Source of the DNA: CADEDH01 sp041394285 | Lineage (GTDB): Bacteria; Actinomycetota; Acidimicrobiia; Acidimicrobiales; SZUA-35 | Direction of reading: 5' to 3' | Assembly (NCBI GenBank): GCA_041394285.1 | Contig: JAWKIL010000015.1 | Coordinates: 94,024 to 158,023, forward strand | Length of the DNA: 64,000 nt | Shown here: positions 8,901 to 16,296 of the stretch, in pieces | Position numbering within the stretch: position 1 is the first letter of the stretch | Layout: every line of letters starts with the position of its first letter | Notes under the pieces: model-generated | Seen by the model: only the letters and a program-made list of their open reading frames with translations | The model's database searches: none | What the model was told of the DNA's origin: nothing | Translations under genes and position numbers: made by a program

Positions 8901-9605
8901 ATGGACGTGGCAGGCAAGAAGGCAGTGGTGCTGGGAGGCACCTCGGGGATCGGGCTGTCGACCACCCGACGCTTGGCCGAGCTGGGAGCCGAGGTGGTGG
9001 CGGTGAGCCGCAACCCCGACAGGGCGGGCGAGCTGCCGGCCGGCGTCACCACCCGCGCCTGCGACGTGCTCGACCGTGAGGCCATGGCCGCCCTGTTCGC
9101 CGCCTGCGCCCCCTTCGACATTCTGGTCAGCGCGGCCACCGGTGGGGAGCGGGCGTTCGGACGGTTCACCGAGATGGACATCGACGGTTTCCAGGGCTCG
9201 TTCGACAAGCTGTGGGGCTACGCCAACACCGTCCGCTACGGCACCGAGCATCTGGCCCCCGACGGCGCCATCGTGCTGGTGAGCGGCGCCCCCGCGCGCC
9301 GGATGCGGCCGGGCATGGTCGCCATCGGCTCCGTCGGGGCGGCCGTGGAATCGCTGGTGCGGTCGGTGGCCCTGGAGATCCCGCCCCGGCGGATCAACGT
9401 GGTGTCGCCCGGCGTCATCGACACCCCGATGATCGCCGCCCAGGGGGAGGCCCGGGACAAGATGCTGGCCGGGGCGACCAGGAACAACCTCATCCCCCGG
9501 GCCGGCACGGCCGACGAGGTGGCACAGGCCATCCTGTTCTGCATCCAGAACGACTTCGTCACCGGCACCACGGTCGACGTCGACGGCGGTTGGCTCCTCA
9601 CGTAA
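8901..9605 (+). CDS. SDR-fold protein lacking the catalytic Tyr and Lys
   Basis: 234 residues, clearly SDR-folded: GGTSGIG cofactor loop, a DVLDREAM segment, a late SPGVIDTP and a VDVDGGW end. Serine 128 (LVSGA) is kept, but aligning AIGSVGAAVESLVRS on the usual 'Y-S-A-S-K-A-A-L' shows Ile142 in place of Tyr and Gly146 in place of Lys; the NNAG motif is also altered to VSAAT. Such SDRs may act without classical proton relay or serve as binding or regulatory proteins. The gene follows the BVMO gene by 31 nt, with a purine-rich GAGAGAGGGA box before its ATG, and is probably in the same operon. Confidence 0.8.
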   Translation: MDVAGKKAVVLGGTSGIGLSTTRRLAELGAEVVAVSRNPDRAGELPAGVTTRACDVLDREAMAALFAACAPFDILVSAATGGERAFGRFTEMDIDGFQGSFDKLWGYANTVRYGTEHLAPDGAIVLVSGAPARRMRPGMVAIGSVGAAVESLVRSVALEIPPRRINVVSPGVIDTPMIAAQGEARDKMLAGATRNNLIPRAGTADEVAQAILFCIQNDFVTGTTVDVDGGWLLT

Positions 9606-9608
9606 CTT

Positions 9609-9623
9609 GGGGCTCCGCGCCCC
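9609..9623 (+). terminator. Short GC hairpin after the SDR-like gene
   Basis: GGGGC (9609-9613) and GCCCC (9619-9623) form a 5-bp stem a few bases after the stop codon at 9603-9605. No T-tract follows, so a terminator role is only suggested by position. Confidence 0.35.
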
Positions 9624-9721
9624 CGAGCCTCCTGCGGTCGGCTCCCCCCATCGCCGTCGGGTCCCATCCCATCGGGCACGCTAGGCGTGCGTGTGACGTG
9701 GCCATCGGCTAGAACCGGGCG

Positions 9722-10579
9722 ATGGCCATCAACCCCGACGCTCTCGGCTCCGAGACCGACGCCCGCGAACGCTCCTGGACGTCCACCGACTGCCTGCTCT
9801 ACGCCCTGGGCGTAGGGGCCGGCATGGACGACCCGACCGGTGCCGAGCTCGAGTTCACCACGGAGAACACCAAGGGCGTCAGCCAGCGGGCGCTGCCCAC
9901 GATGGCCGTGGTCCTCCAGGCCGGCGGGCTGAACATCGGCGCCCTCGGCTCGCCCGATCTCACCAAGATGCTGCACGGCTCGCAGGGCATCACCCTCCAC
10001 CGGGAGATACCGGTGGAGGGCCGGCTGAGCACCACGGGCAAGATCACGGGCATCTGGGACAAGGGAGCGGCGGCCGTGGTCGACATGGAGTCGACCTCCG
10101 TGCTGGCCGACACCGGCGAGCCCCTGTTCACCAACCGCATGAGCCTGTTCTTCCGGGGCGAGGGCGGCTGGGGTGGAGACCGGGGCCCGTCGGGCTCGAA
10201 GGAAGGCGCTCCGGAGCGGGAGGCCGACGTGTCGATCACATACCAGACCCGCACCGACCAGGCCCTGCTCTACCGGCTCAACGGAGACCGCAACCCCCTC
10301 CACAGCGACCCCGACTTCGCCGCCCGGGGCGGCTTCCCCAAGCCGATCCTGCACGGCCTGTGCACCTACGGCTTCACCGGCCGGGCCCTCCTCCACGGGC
10401 TGTGCGGCGGGGACCCGGCCCGGTTCGGGTCGATGGACGCCCGCTTCGCCTCCCCGGTCATGCCGGGCGAGGCGCTCACGGTGAACATGTGGCGAACCGG
10501 CGACGGCGAGGCGTTCTTCCAGACCTTCGCCGGGGGCGACCGCCTGGTCCTCGACGGCGGCCGCTGCACCTACCGCTGA
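9722..10579 (+). CDS. MaoC-like (R)-specific enoyl-CoA hydratase / 3-hydroxyacyl dehydratase
   Basis: 285 residues with two hotdog domains. The hydratase-2 motif YRLNGDRNPLHSD at residues 184-196 contains the catalytic Asp189 and His194, followed by the conserved GFPKPILHGLCTYG. The length and the arrangement (degenerate N-terminal hotdog, active C-terminal hotdog) match eukaryote-type hydratase 2 and mycobacterial HtdY-type enzymes. It hydrates trans-2-enoyl-CoA to (R)-3-hydroxyacyl-CoA and pairs naturally with the MFE-2-like SDR at 5230. The start at ATG 9722 follows TAGAAC by 6 nt, a near-match to a leaderless promoter. Confidence 0.88.
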   Translation: MAINPDALGSETDARERSWTSTDCLLYALGVGAGMDDPTGAELEFTTENTKGVSQRALPTMAVVLQAGGLNIGALGSPDLTKMLHGSQGITLHREIPVEGRLSTTGKITGIWDKGAAAVVDMESTSVLADTGEPLFTNRMSLFFRGEGGWGGDRGPSGSKEGAPEREADVSITYQTRTDQALLYRLNGDRNPLHSDPDFAARGGFPKPILHGLCTYGFTGRALLHGLCGGDPARFGSMDARFASPVMPGEALTVNMWRTGDGEAFFQTFAGGDRLVLDGGRCTYR

Positions 10580-10741
10580 CAGCGGGTTCCAACCATCGCC
10601 TCTGACCAGGAAAAACCGCTCCAGTAGTGGGTTTTCGGGGGTTTGGGGCTCAACGCGTCAGGCTGGTTTGCCGATAGCTGAGCTATCGCTACCTCCTACG
10701 AAGACGTCGCCCATCTCCTGAGCCGCACCGGGTTCGGTGGC

Positions 10742-11977
10742 ATGCCGGCCGACATCTCCCGCCTGACCGCCTTCGATTGGCCGGACCTGGTGGAGCAGGT
10801 GCTCGACACGTCGGCCACCACCCCCCACTGGGTGGGTGTGCCCGACCTCGACGAGGCGCGGCTCGGCTGGTACGAGACCTACGTGGCCATGACGTGGTTC
10901 TGGCTCGAACGGTGCCGCACCAGCCACGCCCCGCTGGTGGAGAAGATGGTGCTGTTCTGGCACGGCCACCTGTGCTCGTCGATCGAGAAGGTCTACCAGC
11001 GCCAATGGATGTTCGACCAGAACCAGGTGTTCCGCACCCACGGGCTGGGCAACTTCGAGGACCTGGTGCAGGCGGTGTCGGTGACCCCGGCGATGCTGGC
11101 CTACCTCGACAACAACACCAACGTGGCCGGCGCACCCAACGAGAACTTCGCCCGTGAGCTGATGGAGCTGTTCACCCTCGGTGTCGGCAACTACACCGAG
11201 GAGGACGTCCGGGCCTCGGCCCGGGCCTGGACCGGGCACGGCATCGGCGAGTCCGGCGGCTACCAGTTCAACCCCTGGGCCCACGACTGGGACGCCAAGA
11301 CCTTCTTCGGCGACACCCGCAACTGGGACGGCCCGCAGATCATCGACCACATCGTCAACGGCCCCAAGAAGGCCGTGGTGGCCCGGTTCATCGCCACCAA
11401 GCTCTGGTCGTTCCTGGCCTACCCCAACCCCGAGTCCGGCGTGATCGACACCGTGACCTCTGCCTTCGCCGACAGCGGCATGGAGATCAAGCCGCTGATC
11501 CGCTCGATCCTGCTCCATCCCCAGTTCCGGTCCCAGCGGGCCAAGCAGGGCCTGGTTCGCAGCCCCATCGAGTACGTGGTGCACACCATGCGCATGACCG
11601 GTCTGCCCTGCGACCAGGCCCACCCCGAATGGTCGCTGGCCATGATGGGCCAGACGCCGTACGGGCCGCCCAACGTGGCCGGCTGGAAGCAGAACGGCTA
11701 CTGGATCAACGCCGCCGCGGTGTGGGCCAAGAACAACTTCGCCAGCAACATCCGCTGGACCCTGTTCAACCAGGGCCGCCTGGCCGACTCGGCCTCCAAG
11801 CCGGTCACCCAGGCCGTCGACGACGCCCTCGCCCTGTTCGGCGTCGTGTCGCCCTCCGCCGCCACCCGGAACGCCCTGATCGGCTTCGTCACCCAGGAGC
11901 GGGCCACCACCCAGTGGGCCGAGCGGGCGGGCCTGCTGGCCCTGCCGATGCTGTCTCCCGAGTTCCAGCTGGCCTGA
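10742..11977 (+). CDS. DUF1800 family protein; true start is probably upstream of this ATG
   Basis: From this ATG the protein has 411 residues. LFWHGHLCSS and NENFARELMELFTLG are hallmark DUF1800 motifs. DUF1800 genes normally sit beside DUF1501 genes, as here (5-nt gap), and the pair is thought to act together outside the cytoplasm; its chemistry is unknown. The conserved N-terminal DUF1800 motif (here AHLLSRTGFGG) lies in frame just upstream of the ATG, between a stop at 10679 and the ATG, yet that stretch has no ATG, GTG or TTG. Initiation at ATC 10685 or CTG 10718 is possible; a sequence error is the alternative. Confidence 0.85.
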   Translation: MPADISRLTAFDWPDLVEQVLDTSATTPHWVGVPDLDEARLGWYETYVAMTWFWLERCRTSHAPLVEKMVLFWHGHLCSSIEKVYQRQWMFDQNQVFRTHGLGNFEDLVQAVSVTPAMLAYLDNNTNVAGAPNENFARELMELFTLGVGNYTEEDVRASARAWTGHGIGESGGYQFNPWAHDWDAKTFFGDTRNWDGPQIIDHIVNGPKKAVVARFIATKLWSFLAYPNPESGVIDTVTSAFADSGMEIKPLIRSILLHPQFRSQRAKQGLVRSPIEYVVHTMRMTGLPCDQAHPEWSLAMMGQTPYGPPNVAGWKQNGYWINAAAVWAKNNFASNIRWTLFNQGRLADSASKPVTQAVDDALALFGVVSPSAATRNALIGFVTQERATTQWAERAGLLALPMLSPEFQLA

Positions 11978-11982
11978 CCGAC

Positions 11983-14025
11983 ATGAGCCTCCCCCCCATG
12001 ACCTCCCTCCCCGGCAACCCCGGATCCGACACCCCCGAGATCCTCGACGCCCTGTCGAGCCCGCTGCCCACCGACACCAGGAGCGTCAGCCGGCGCCGCT
12101 TCCTCCAGGCCGCGGCCATGGCGTCCGGGGCGGTGGCGGTCGGGCCGTCGCTGCTGGCCGGCGCGGCCGGTGCGGCCGCCCCCATCGGTCCCGGCGACGG
12201 GGTGCTGGTGCTGGTCACCATGGCCGGCGGCAACGACGGCCTGAACACGGTCATCCCGATCACCGACGGCACCTACCACGCCAGGCGGGGCGGGCTCGCC
12301 ATCCCGTCGGGCCAGGCGCTGGCCATCAGCGACGACCGGGCCCTCCACCCCCGGCTCGACGCCCTCCAGGCCCTGTGGAACCAGGGGCAGGTGGCCGTGA
12401 TCGACGGGGTCGGGACGCCCGGCACCAACGATCTCAGCCACTTCACGTGCATGGCCCGCTGGATGGGGGGCAACAGCAACGGCAGCCTGACCAGCGGCTG
12501 GCTGGGCCGCTACATCGACGGCCTCCCCGGCGGCGACGATCCCTTCCACGGCGTGGCCATCGGCACCTCGGTTCCCCTGGTGATGCAGGGACAGCAGCGC
12601 CGAGCCATCGGCCTTCCCCCGGCCAACGAGGGGATGATGCACGTGCTGGGCGTAGACGGCGTGACCCAGCGCCAGCTCGACACCATCACCTGGTTCGCCG
12701 CCGGTCCCACCGGCCGGGGCGACCTGGCCGACAGCCTGGCCCGCACCGGAGCGGAGGCGATCGCGGTGGCCGGCGGGATCGAGCCGGCCTACGCCGAGAC
12801 CCTGCCCGACGGCGACGTGAAGCGCCAGCTCGACCTGGTGGCCCGCCTGATCAACGCCAACCTGGGGATCAGGGTGTTCTCCATCGTCTACGGCGACTTC
12901 GACGGGCACGCCAACCACCTGCCCATGCACGACGCCCGCCTGCACGACCTCAACGAGGGCCTGAAGGCGTTCTACAACAAGCTCAACCCGGCCTTCGCCG
13001 CCCGCACCCTGCTGCTGGTGGTGTCTGAGTTCGGGCGCCGGGTGGAGGCCAACCACTCGGCGGGGACCGACCACGGGGCGGCGAACGCCGTGCTGGCCGT
13101 GGGAGCCCAGGTGCGGGGCGGGTTCTACGGGGAGCTGCCGTCGCTCACCGCCCTCGACGCCCAGGGCAACCTGCGCCCTTCGGTGGACTTCCGCAGCGTG
13201 TACGCCACCGTGCTCGACGGCTGGCTGGGGGGTGACTCCAACCAGATCCTGGGGAGCCGCTACGAGGACCTGGGCTTCGTCGCCCCTCCGGCCCCCGCCC
13301 GGACCACCAGCGGGATCAACCCCGTGGTGGCCAGCTCGATCTTCAAATACCGGGCCCAGGTCGTGCGCCAGTACCTGGCCTATTTCGGCCGCCTGCCCGA
13401 TTCGGCCGGCCTGCAGCACTGGGTGAACGCCCGCCGCAGCGGGCTCAGCCTGGCCGCGATGTCGGACAGCTTCGCCTCGTCCGACGAGTTCCGGGCCCGG
13501 GTCGGCCATCTCGACAACGTCGGCTTCATCGACCTCGTGTACCGCCAGGTCCTGGGCCGGGCCCCCGACAGCGGCGGGTTGGCCTACTGGGCCCAGGTGC
13601 TCAGCCAGGGCACGAGCCGGGGCCAGGTGATGGTGGGTTTCGCCGAGTCGGCCGAGTTCGTGGCGGCGACGAGAGACCAGGTCACGTGGGTGGAGCAGCA
13701 CGGCCCGGTGGCCCGGCTCTATCTGGCCTACTTCCAGCGCCAGGGCGACGACGAGGGCATCCGCTACTGGATCGGCACCGGCCTGCCGGGGGTGGCGGTG
13801 AGCAACGCCTTCGCCGGCTCCGACGAGTTCAACGCCCGGTACGGACCCCTGTCCAACGTGGCGTTCGTGGACCTGGTGTACCGCAACGTGCTGGGGCGCC
13901 CGCCCGACGACGGCGGCCTCGCCTACTGGGCCGGCGAGCTGGCCCGGGGCATGACCCGGGGCCAGGTGATGGCCGGCTTCGCCGAGTCGGCCGAGTTCGT
14001 GGCCCGCACCGGCACCCTGGCCTGA
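11983..14025 (+). CDS. Tat-exported DUF1501 protein fused to tandem DUF4214 repeats
   Basis: 680 residues. A twin-arginine signal, SRRRFLQ at residues 36-42 followed by a hydrophobic Ala-rich stretch, marks Tat export. The DUF1501 domain (sulfatase/alkaline-phosphatase-like) runs from about residue 70 to 440 with GGNDGLNT and DHGAANA motifs. From about residue 450 to the end there are two DUF4214-type units (second beginning near 568); each carries a YLAYF segment, then VGFIDLVYR or VAFVDLVYR, then GLAYWA and SAEFVA motifs. DUF4214 is usually an adhesive or matrix-linked module in secreted proteins. It follows the DUF1800 gene by 5 nt, so the two should be co-expressed. Confidence 0.88.
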   Translation: MSLPPMTSLPGNPGSDTPEILDALSSPLPTDTRSVSRRRFLQAAAMASGAVAVGPSLLAGAAGAAAPIGPGDGVLVLVTMAGGNDGLNTVIPITDGTYHARRGGLAIPSGQALAISDDRALHPRLDALQALWNQGQVAVIDGVGTPGTNDLSHFTCMARWMGGNSNGSLTSGWLGRYIDGLPGGDDPFHGVAIGTSVPLVMQGQQRRAIGLPPANEGMMHVLGVDGVTQRQLDTITWFAAGPTGRGDLADSLARTGAEAIAVAGGIEPAYAETLPDGDVKRQLDLVARLINANLGIRVFSIVYGDFDGHANHLPMHDARLHDLNEGLKAFYNKLNPAFAARTLLLVVSEFGRRVEANHSAGTDHGAANAVLAVGAQVRGGFYGELPSLTALDAQGNLRPSVDFRSVYATVLDGWLGGDSNQILGSRYEDLGFVAPPAPARTTSGINPVVASSIFKYRAQVVRQYLAYFGRLPDSAGLQHWVNARRSGLSLAAMSDSFASSDEFRARVGHLDNVGFIDLVYRQVLGRAPDSGGLAYWAQVLSQGTSRGQVMVGFAESAEFVAATRDQVTWVEQHGPVARLYLAYFQRQGDDEGIRYWIGTGLPGVAVSNAFAGSDEFNARYGPLSNVAFVDLVYRNVLGRPPDDGGLAYWAGELARGMTRGQVMAGFAESAEFVARTGTLA

Positions 14026-14111
14026 GGCCGAACGTCTCCGACGAACGCCGGGGGTGCGGGCAGAATTGCACAGAAGTCGGCCCGACCCTGGGCGGGGGTC
14101 GCCCCACGGAC

Positions 14112-14117
14112 TACCGT
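14112..14117 (+). promoter_or_regulatory. Leaderless -10 box (TACCGT)
   Basis: TACCGT ends 7 nt before the GTG at 14125 and no Shine-Dalgarno sequence is present, so leaderless transcription is likely (inference). Confidence 0.5.
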
Positions 14118-14124
14118 ACGGGGT

Positions 14125-15405
14125 GTGGTTCCCTGGGAGTCACCGGGCGACATCGTCCGGTGGTGGCGTACCGATGTGCTCGGCCTGTCCCAACAGCAGG
14201 TGGCAGAGCGGTTGTCGGTCGGCTCCACCGCGCTCTCGAACTGGGAGCACGGCACCCGGGACATCTCGATCGGATTCGATCAGATAGACCACGCCCTCGA
14301 CGGCGGCGGCGCCTTGGCCGACCTGTTGACCCTGGTCGGCACCCCCCGGGGGCTCGACCCGGGCCGGGTGTGGTCCAAGGTGTTCCCCGGCCCGTCCCGG
14401 CCGATCTGGGCCTGGATCCGCAGCGCCGAGCCCGTCCTGCGGGTGGAGGCCGAATGGGGCGTGTTCCGGCTCGACACCGAGACCGAGGTCGAGATGGGCC
14501 CCAACGGGCTGTTCGTCACGGCCGGCGGCTCGGTGGAGGAGTCACCGGTGGTGTTCCAGCTGTCGGCCCCGGGCTGGGTCGACTTCGGCTACGGCGAGCT
14601 GCCGATGACGCCGCCCGGATCGGCCGTGATCGACGCCCTGGCCAACTCCCAGCCCAGCTCGGCCACCGGCGTGTTCATGGACCTGTTCAGCGCCGACCTC
14701 ACCCAGCGCCTGAAGCGCTACGAGACCGACCCCCCGGCCAGCCACGGCCTCGATCCCAACGTGCTGCGCACCGTGATGTCGGGCTTCACCGGCCGCCGGG
14801 AGGAGCCGGCCCCCGGGCAGTGGCCGCCCCTGCCCGACGGCATCGAGACGATCAACCGCCAGGGGTTCGCCCGGCTGCGCCAGGCCCGCTCGATGTCGCT
14901 GGCCCAGACGGCCGAGCGCCTGGCCTGCGAGACCGACGTGTCGGCCGGCAAGGACACGCTGCGCCGGTTCGAGAACGACCAGGGCGAGCCCCACGACCGG
15001 ATGCTGCCCGCCGCGCTCGACCATGTGCTGCGGGCCGAGGGCCACCTGGCGCTGAGCGAGATCCGCTCCGGTGCGGGCACGGGCGCAACCCGGTTCCCGT
15101 CGTGGTGGCGGGCCCCGGTGTGGTTGTCGATCGACGGGGCCGACGAGGAGACCGAGCTGCAGTGGGGCGTGTGGCGCCGCCGGGTGGAGGGCGACTCCCC
15201 CCACCTGCTGGTGTGCCACCACTGCGACCCCGCGGTGCCGCTGCGGATCGTGGGCGGGCCCGACGTGCGCTGGACGATCGGGGTGGGACGGCCCCGGGGG
15301 GCCGCACCGATCAACCACGGCTGGATCCCGATGACGATCGACGCCGCCCAGCGGGCCCTCCACGAGGCCCAGTACGCCGTCCTCGACGCCCTCCGACGGA
15401 CCTGA
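14125..15405 (+). CDS. Putative regulator with two HTH/beta-domain modules
   Basis: 426 residues that read as an internal duplication. The first half has an XRE-type helix-turn-helix (GLSQQQVAERLSVGSTALSNW, split by the turn, about residues 20-40). A predicted beta domain follows, in which a Trp-rich segment PIWAWIR and a WGVFRL strand stand out. The second half repeats this plan: HTH-like LRQARSMSLAQTAERLA (about 250-266) followed by PSWWRAPVWL and a WGVWRR strand. No transmembrane segment or known sensor domain is seen. I do not recognise the family. It is transcribed alone from its own promoter, convergent with the next SDR gene. Confidence 0.7.
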   Translation: MVPWESPGDIVRWWRTDVLGLSQQQVAERLSVGSTALSNWEHGTRDISIGFDQIDHALDGGGALADLLTLVGTPRGLDPGRVWSKVFPGPSRPIWAWIRSAEPVLRVEAEWGVFRLDTETEVEMGPNGLFVTAGGSVEESPVVFQLSAPGWVDFGYGELPMTPPGSAVIDALANSQPSSATGVFMDLFSADLTQRLKRYETDPPASHGLDPNVLRTVMSGFTGRREEPAPGQWPPLPDGIETINRQGFARLRQARSMSLAQTAERLACETDVSAGKDTLRRFENDQGEPHDRMLPAALDHVLRAEGHLALSEIRSGAGTGATRFPSWWRAPVWLSIDGADEETELQWGVWRRRVEGDSPHLLVCHHCDPAVPLRIVGGPDVRWTIGVGRPRGAAPINHGWIPMTIDAAQRALHEAQYAVLDALRRT

Positions 15406-15417
15406 CCGGCTCGACCC

Positions 15418-16197
15418 TCAGGCGTTCTTGATCAGCAGCCCGCCGTCGACGGGGAGCACGGCCCCGGTCATGTAGCGGGAGGCGGGAAGGCAGAAGTTGA
15501 GCGTGCCGTGGGCCACCTCCTCGGGGATGCCGTAGCGGCCGATGGCGGTGCGCCGCTTGGCGAACACCTCCCGATCGGCGTCGGGGATGTCCTGGGTCAA
15601 CCCGGTGAGGATCGGGCCGGGGCAGATGCAGTTGACCGTGATGCCCTCCCGGCCCAACTCCACCGCCAGCGACTTCGTGAGCCCGATGACCCCGTGCTTG
15701 GCCGCCGTGTAGGGGCTGCCGAACTTGGTGGCGCCCCACCCCTCGGTGGACGAGATGTTCACGATGCGGGCACAGTCGGACCGGCGCAGGTGGGGGAGGG
15801 CGGCCCGGATCACCCGGGTCTGGGCGGTGAGCAGCACCTCGATGCCGAGGGCCCAGTGGTCCTCGTAGTCGTCGGCGTCGATGGGGCTGAAGGTGGCGAT
15901 GCCGGCGTTGTTGATCACCATGTCGAGGGCGCCGAAGCGCTCCACGATCTCACCGACCACCCGGTTGACCTGCTCGGTGTCGGCCACGTCCATGACCCAG
16001 CCGGCGGCCGACAGCCCGGCGTCGGTGATCTCGGTCGTGACCGCCTCCACCCGGTCGGCCCCCAGGTCCGTGACGGCCACGTGGGCCCCTTCGTCGGCGA
16101 ACAGGTGGGCGGTGGCCCGCCCCATCCCGGAGGCGGCGCCGGTGACGAGCACCACCCGGCCGGCGACGGATCGACTGAGCTGCGAGAGAGGGGCCAT
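15418..16197 (-). CDS. Short-chain dehydrogenase/reductase
   Basis: About 259 residues from ATG 16197 (a GTG at 16236 is also in frame). Classical SDR features: TGAASGMG, NNAGIATF, the catalytic serine in NISSTEG, YTAAKHG and the ICPGPILTG loop; the end is VDGGLLIKNA. VTDLGAD after the second strand indicates NAD(H) preference. A TACGGT box lies 9 nt upstream of the ATG on this strand. It is divergent from the D-aminoacylase gene, with about 100 nt between, and convergent with the HTH gene. The substrate is unknown. Confidence 0.85.
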   Translation of the reverse strand: MAPLSQLSRSVAGRVVLVTGAASGMGRATAHLFADEGAHVAVTDLGADRVEAVTTEITDAGLSAAGWVMDVADTEQVNRVVGEIVERFGALDMVINNAGIATFSPIDADDYEDHWALGIEVLLTAQTRVIRAALPHLRRSDCARIVNISSTEGWGATKFGSPYTAAKHGVIGLTKSLAVELGREGITVNCICPGPILTGLTQDIPDADREVFAKRRTAIGRYGIPEEVAHGTLNFCLPASRYMTGAVLPVDGGLLIKNA

Positions 16198-16284
16198 AGC
16201 CGTTGGACCGTAGCCACCGGTGCCGGCCCTCGCCACCCGGCCCGGCGCTCGACGCCCTTCTCGATCGGGTGGTGCCGGCGTGAT

Positions 16285-16290
16285 TACGCT
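16285..16290 (+). promoter_or_regulatory. Leaderless -10 box (TACGCT)
   Basis: TACGCT ends 6 nt before the GTG at 16297; no ribosome-binding site is present. Confidence 0.5.
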
Positions 16291-16296
16291 GCTGGG

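Noticed and set aside
6155..9208. Very long open frame on the minus strand opposite the thioesterase and BVMO genes
   Set aside because: It is an antisense shadow: the plus strand encodes recognisable enzymes, and the minus product is a repetitive Gly/Val/His/Pro sequence without motifs, as expected in GC-rich DNA.
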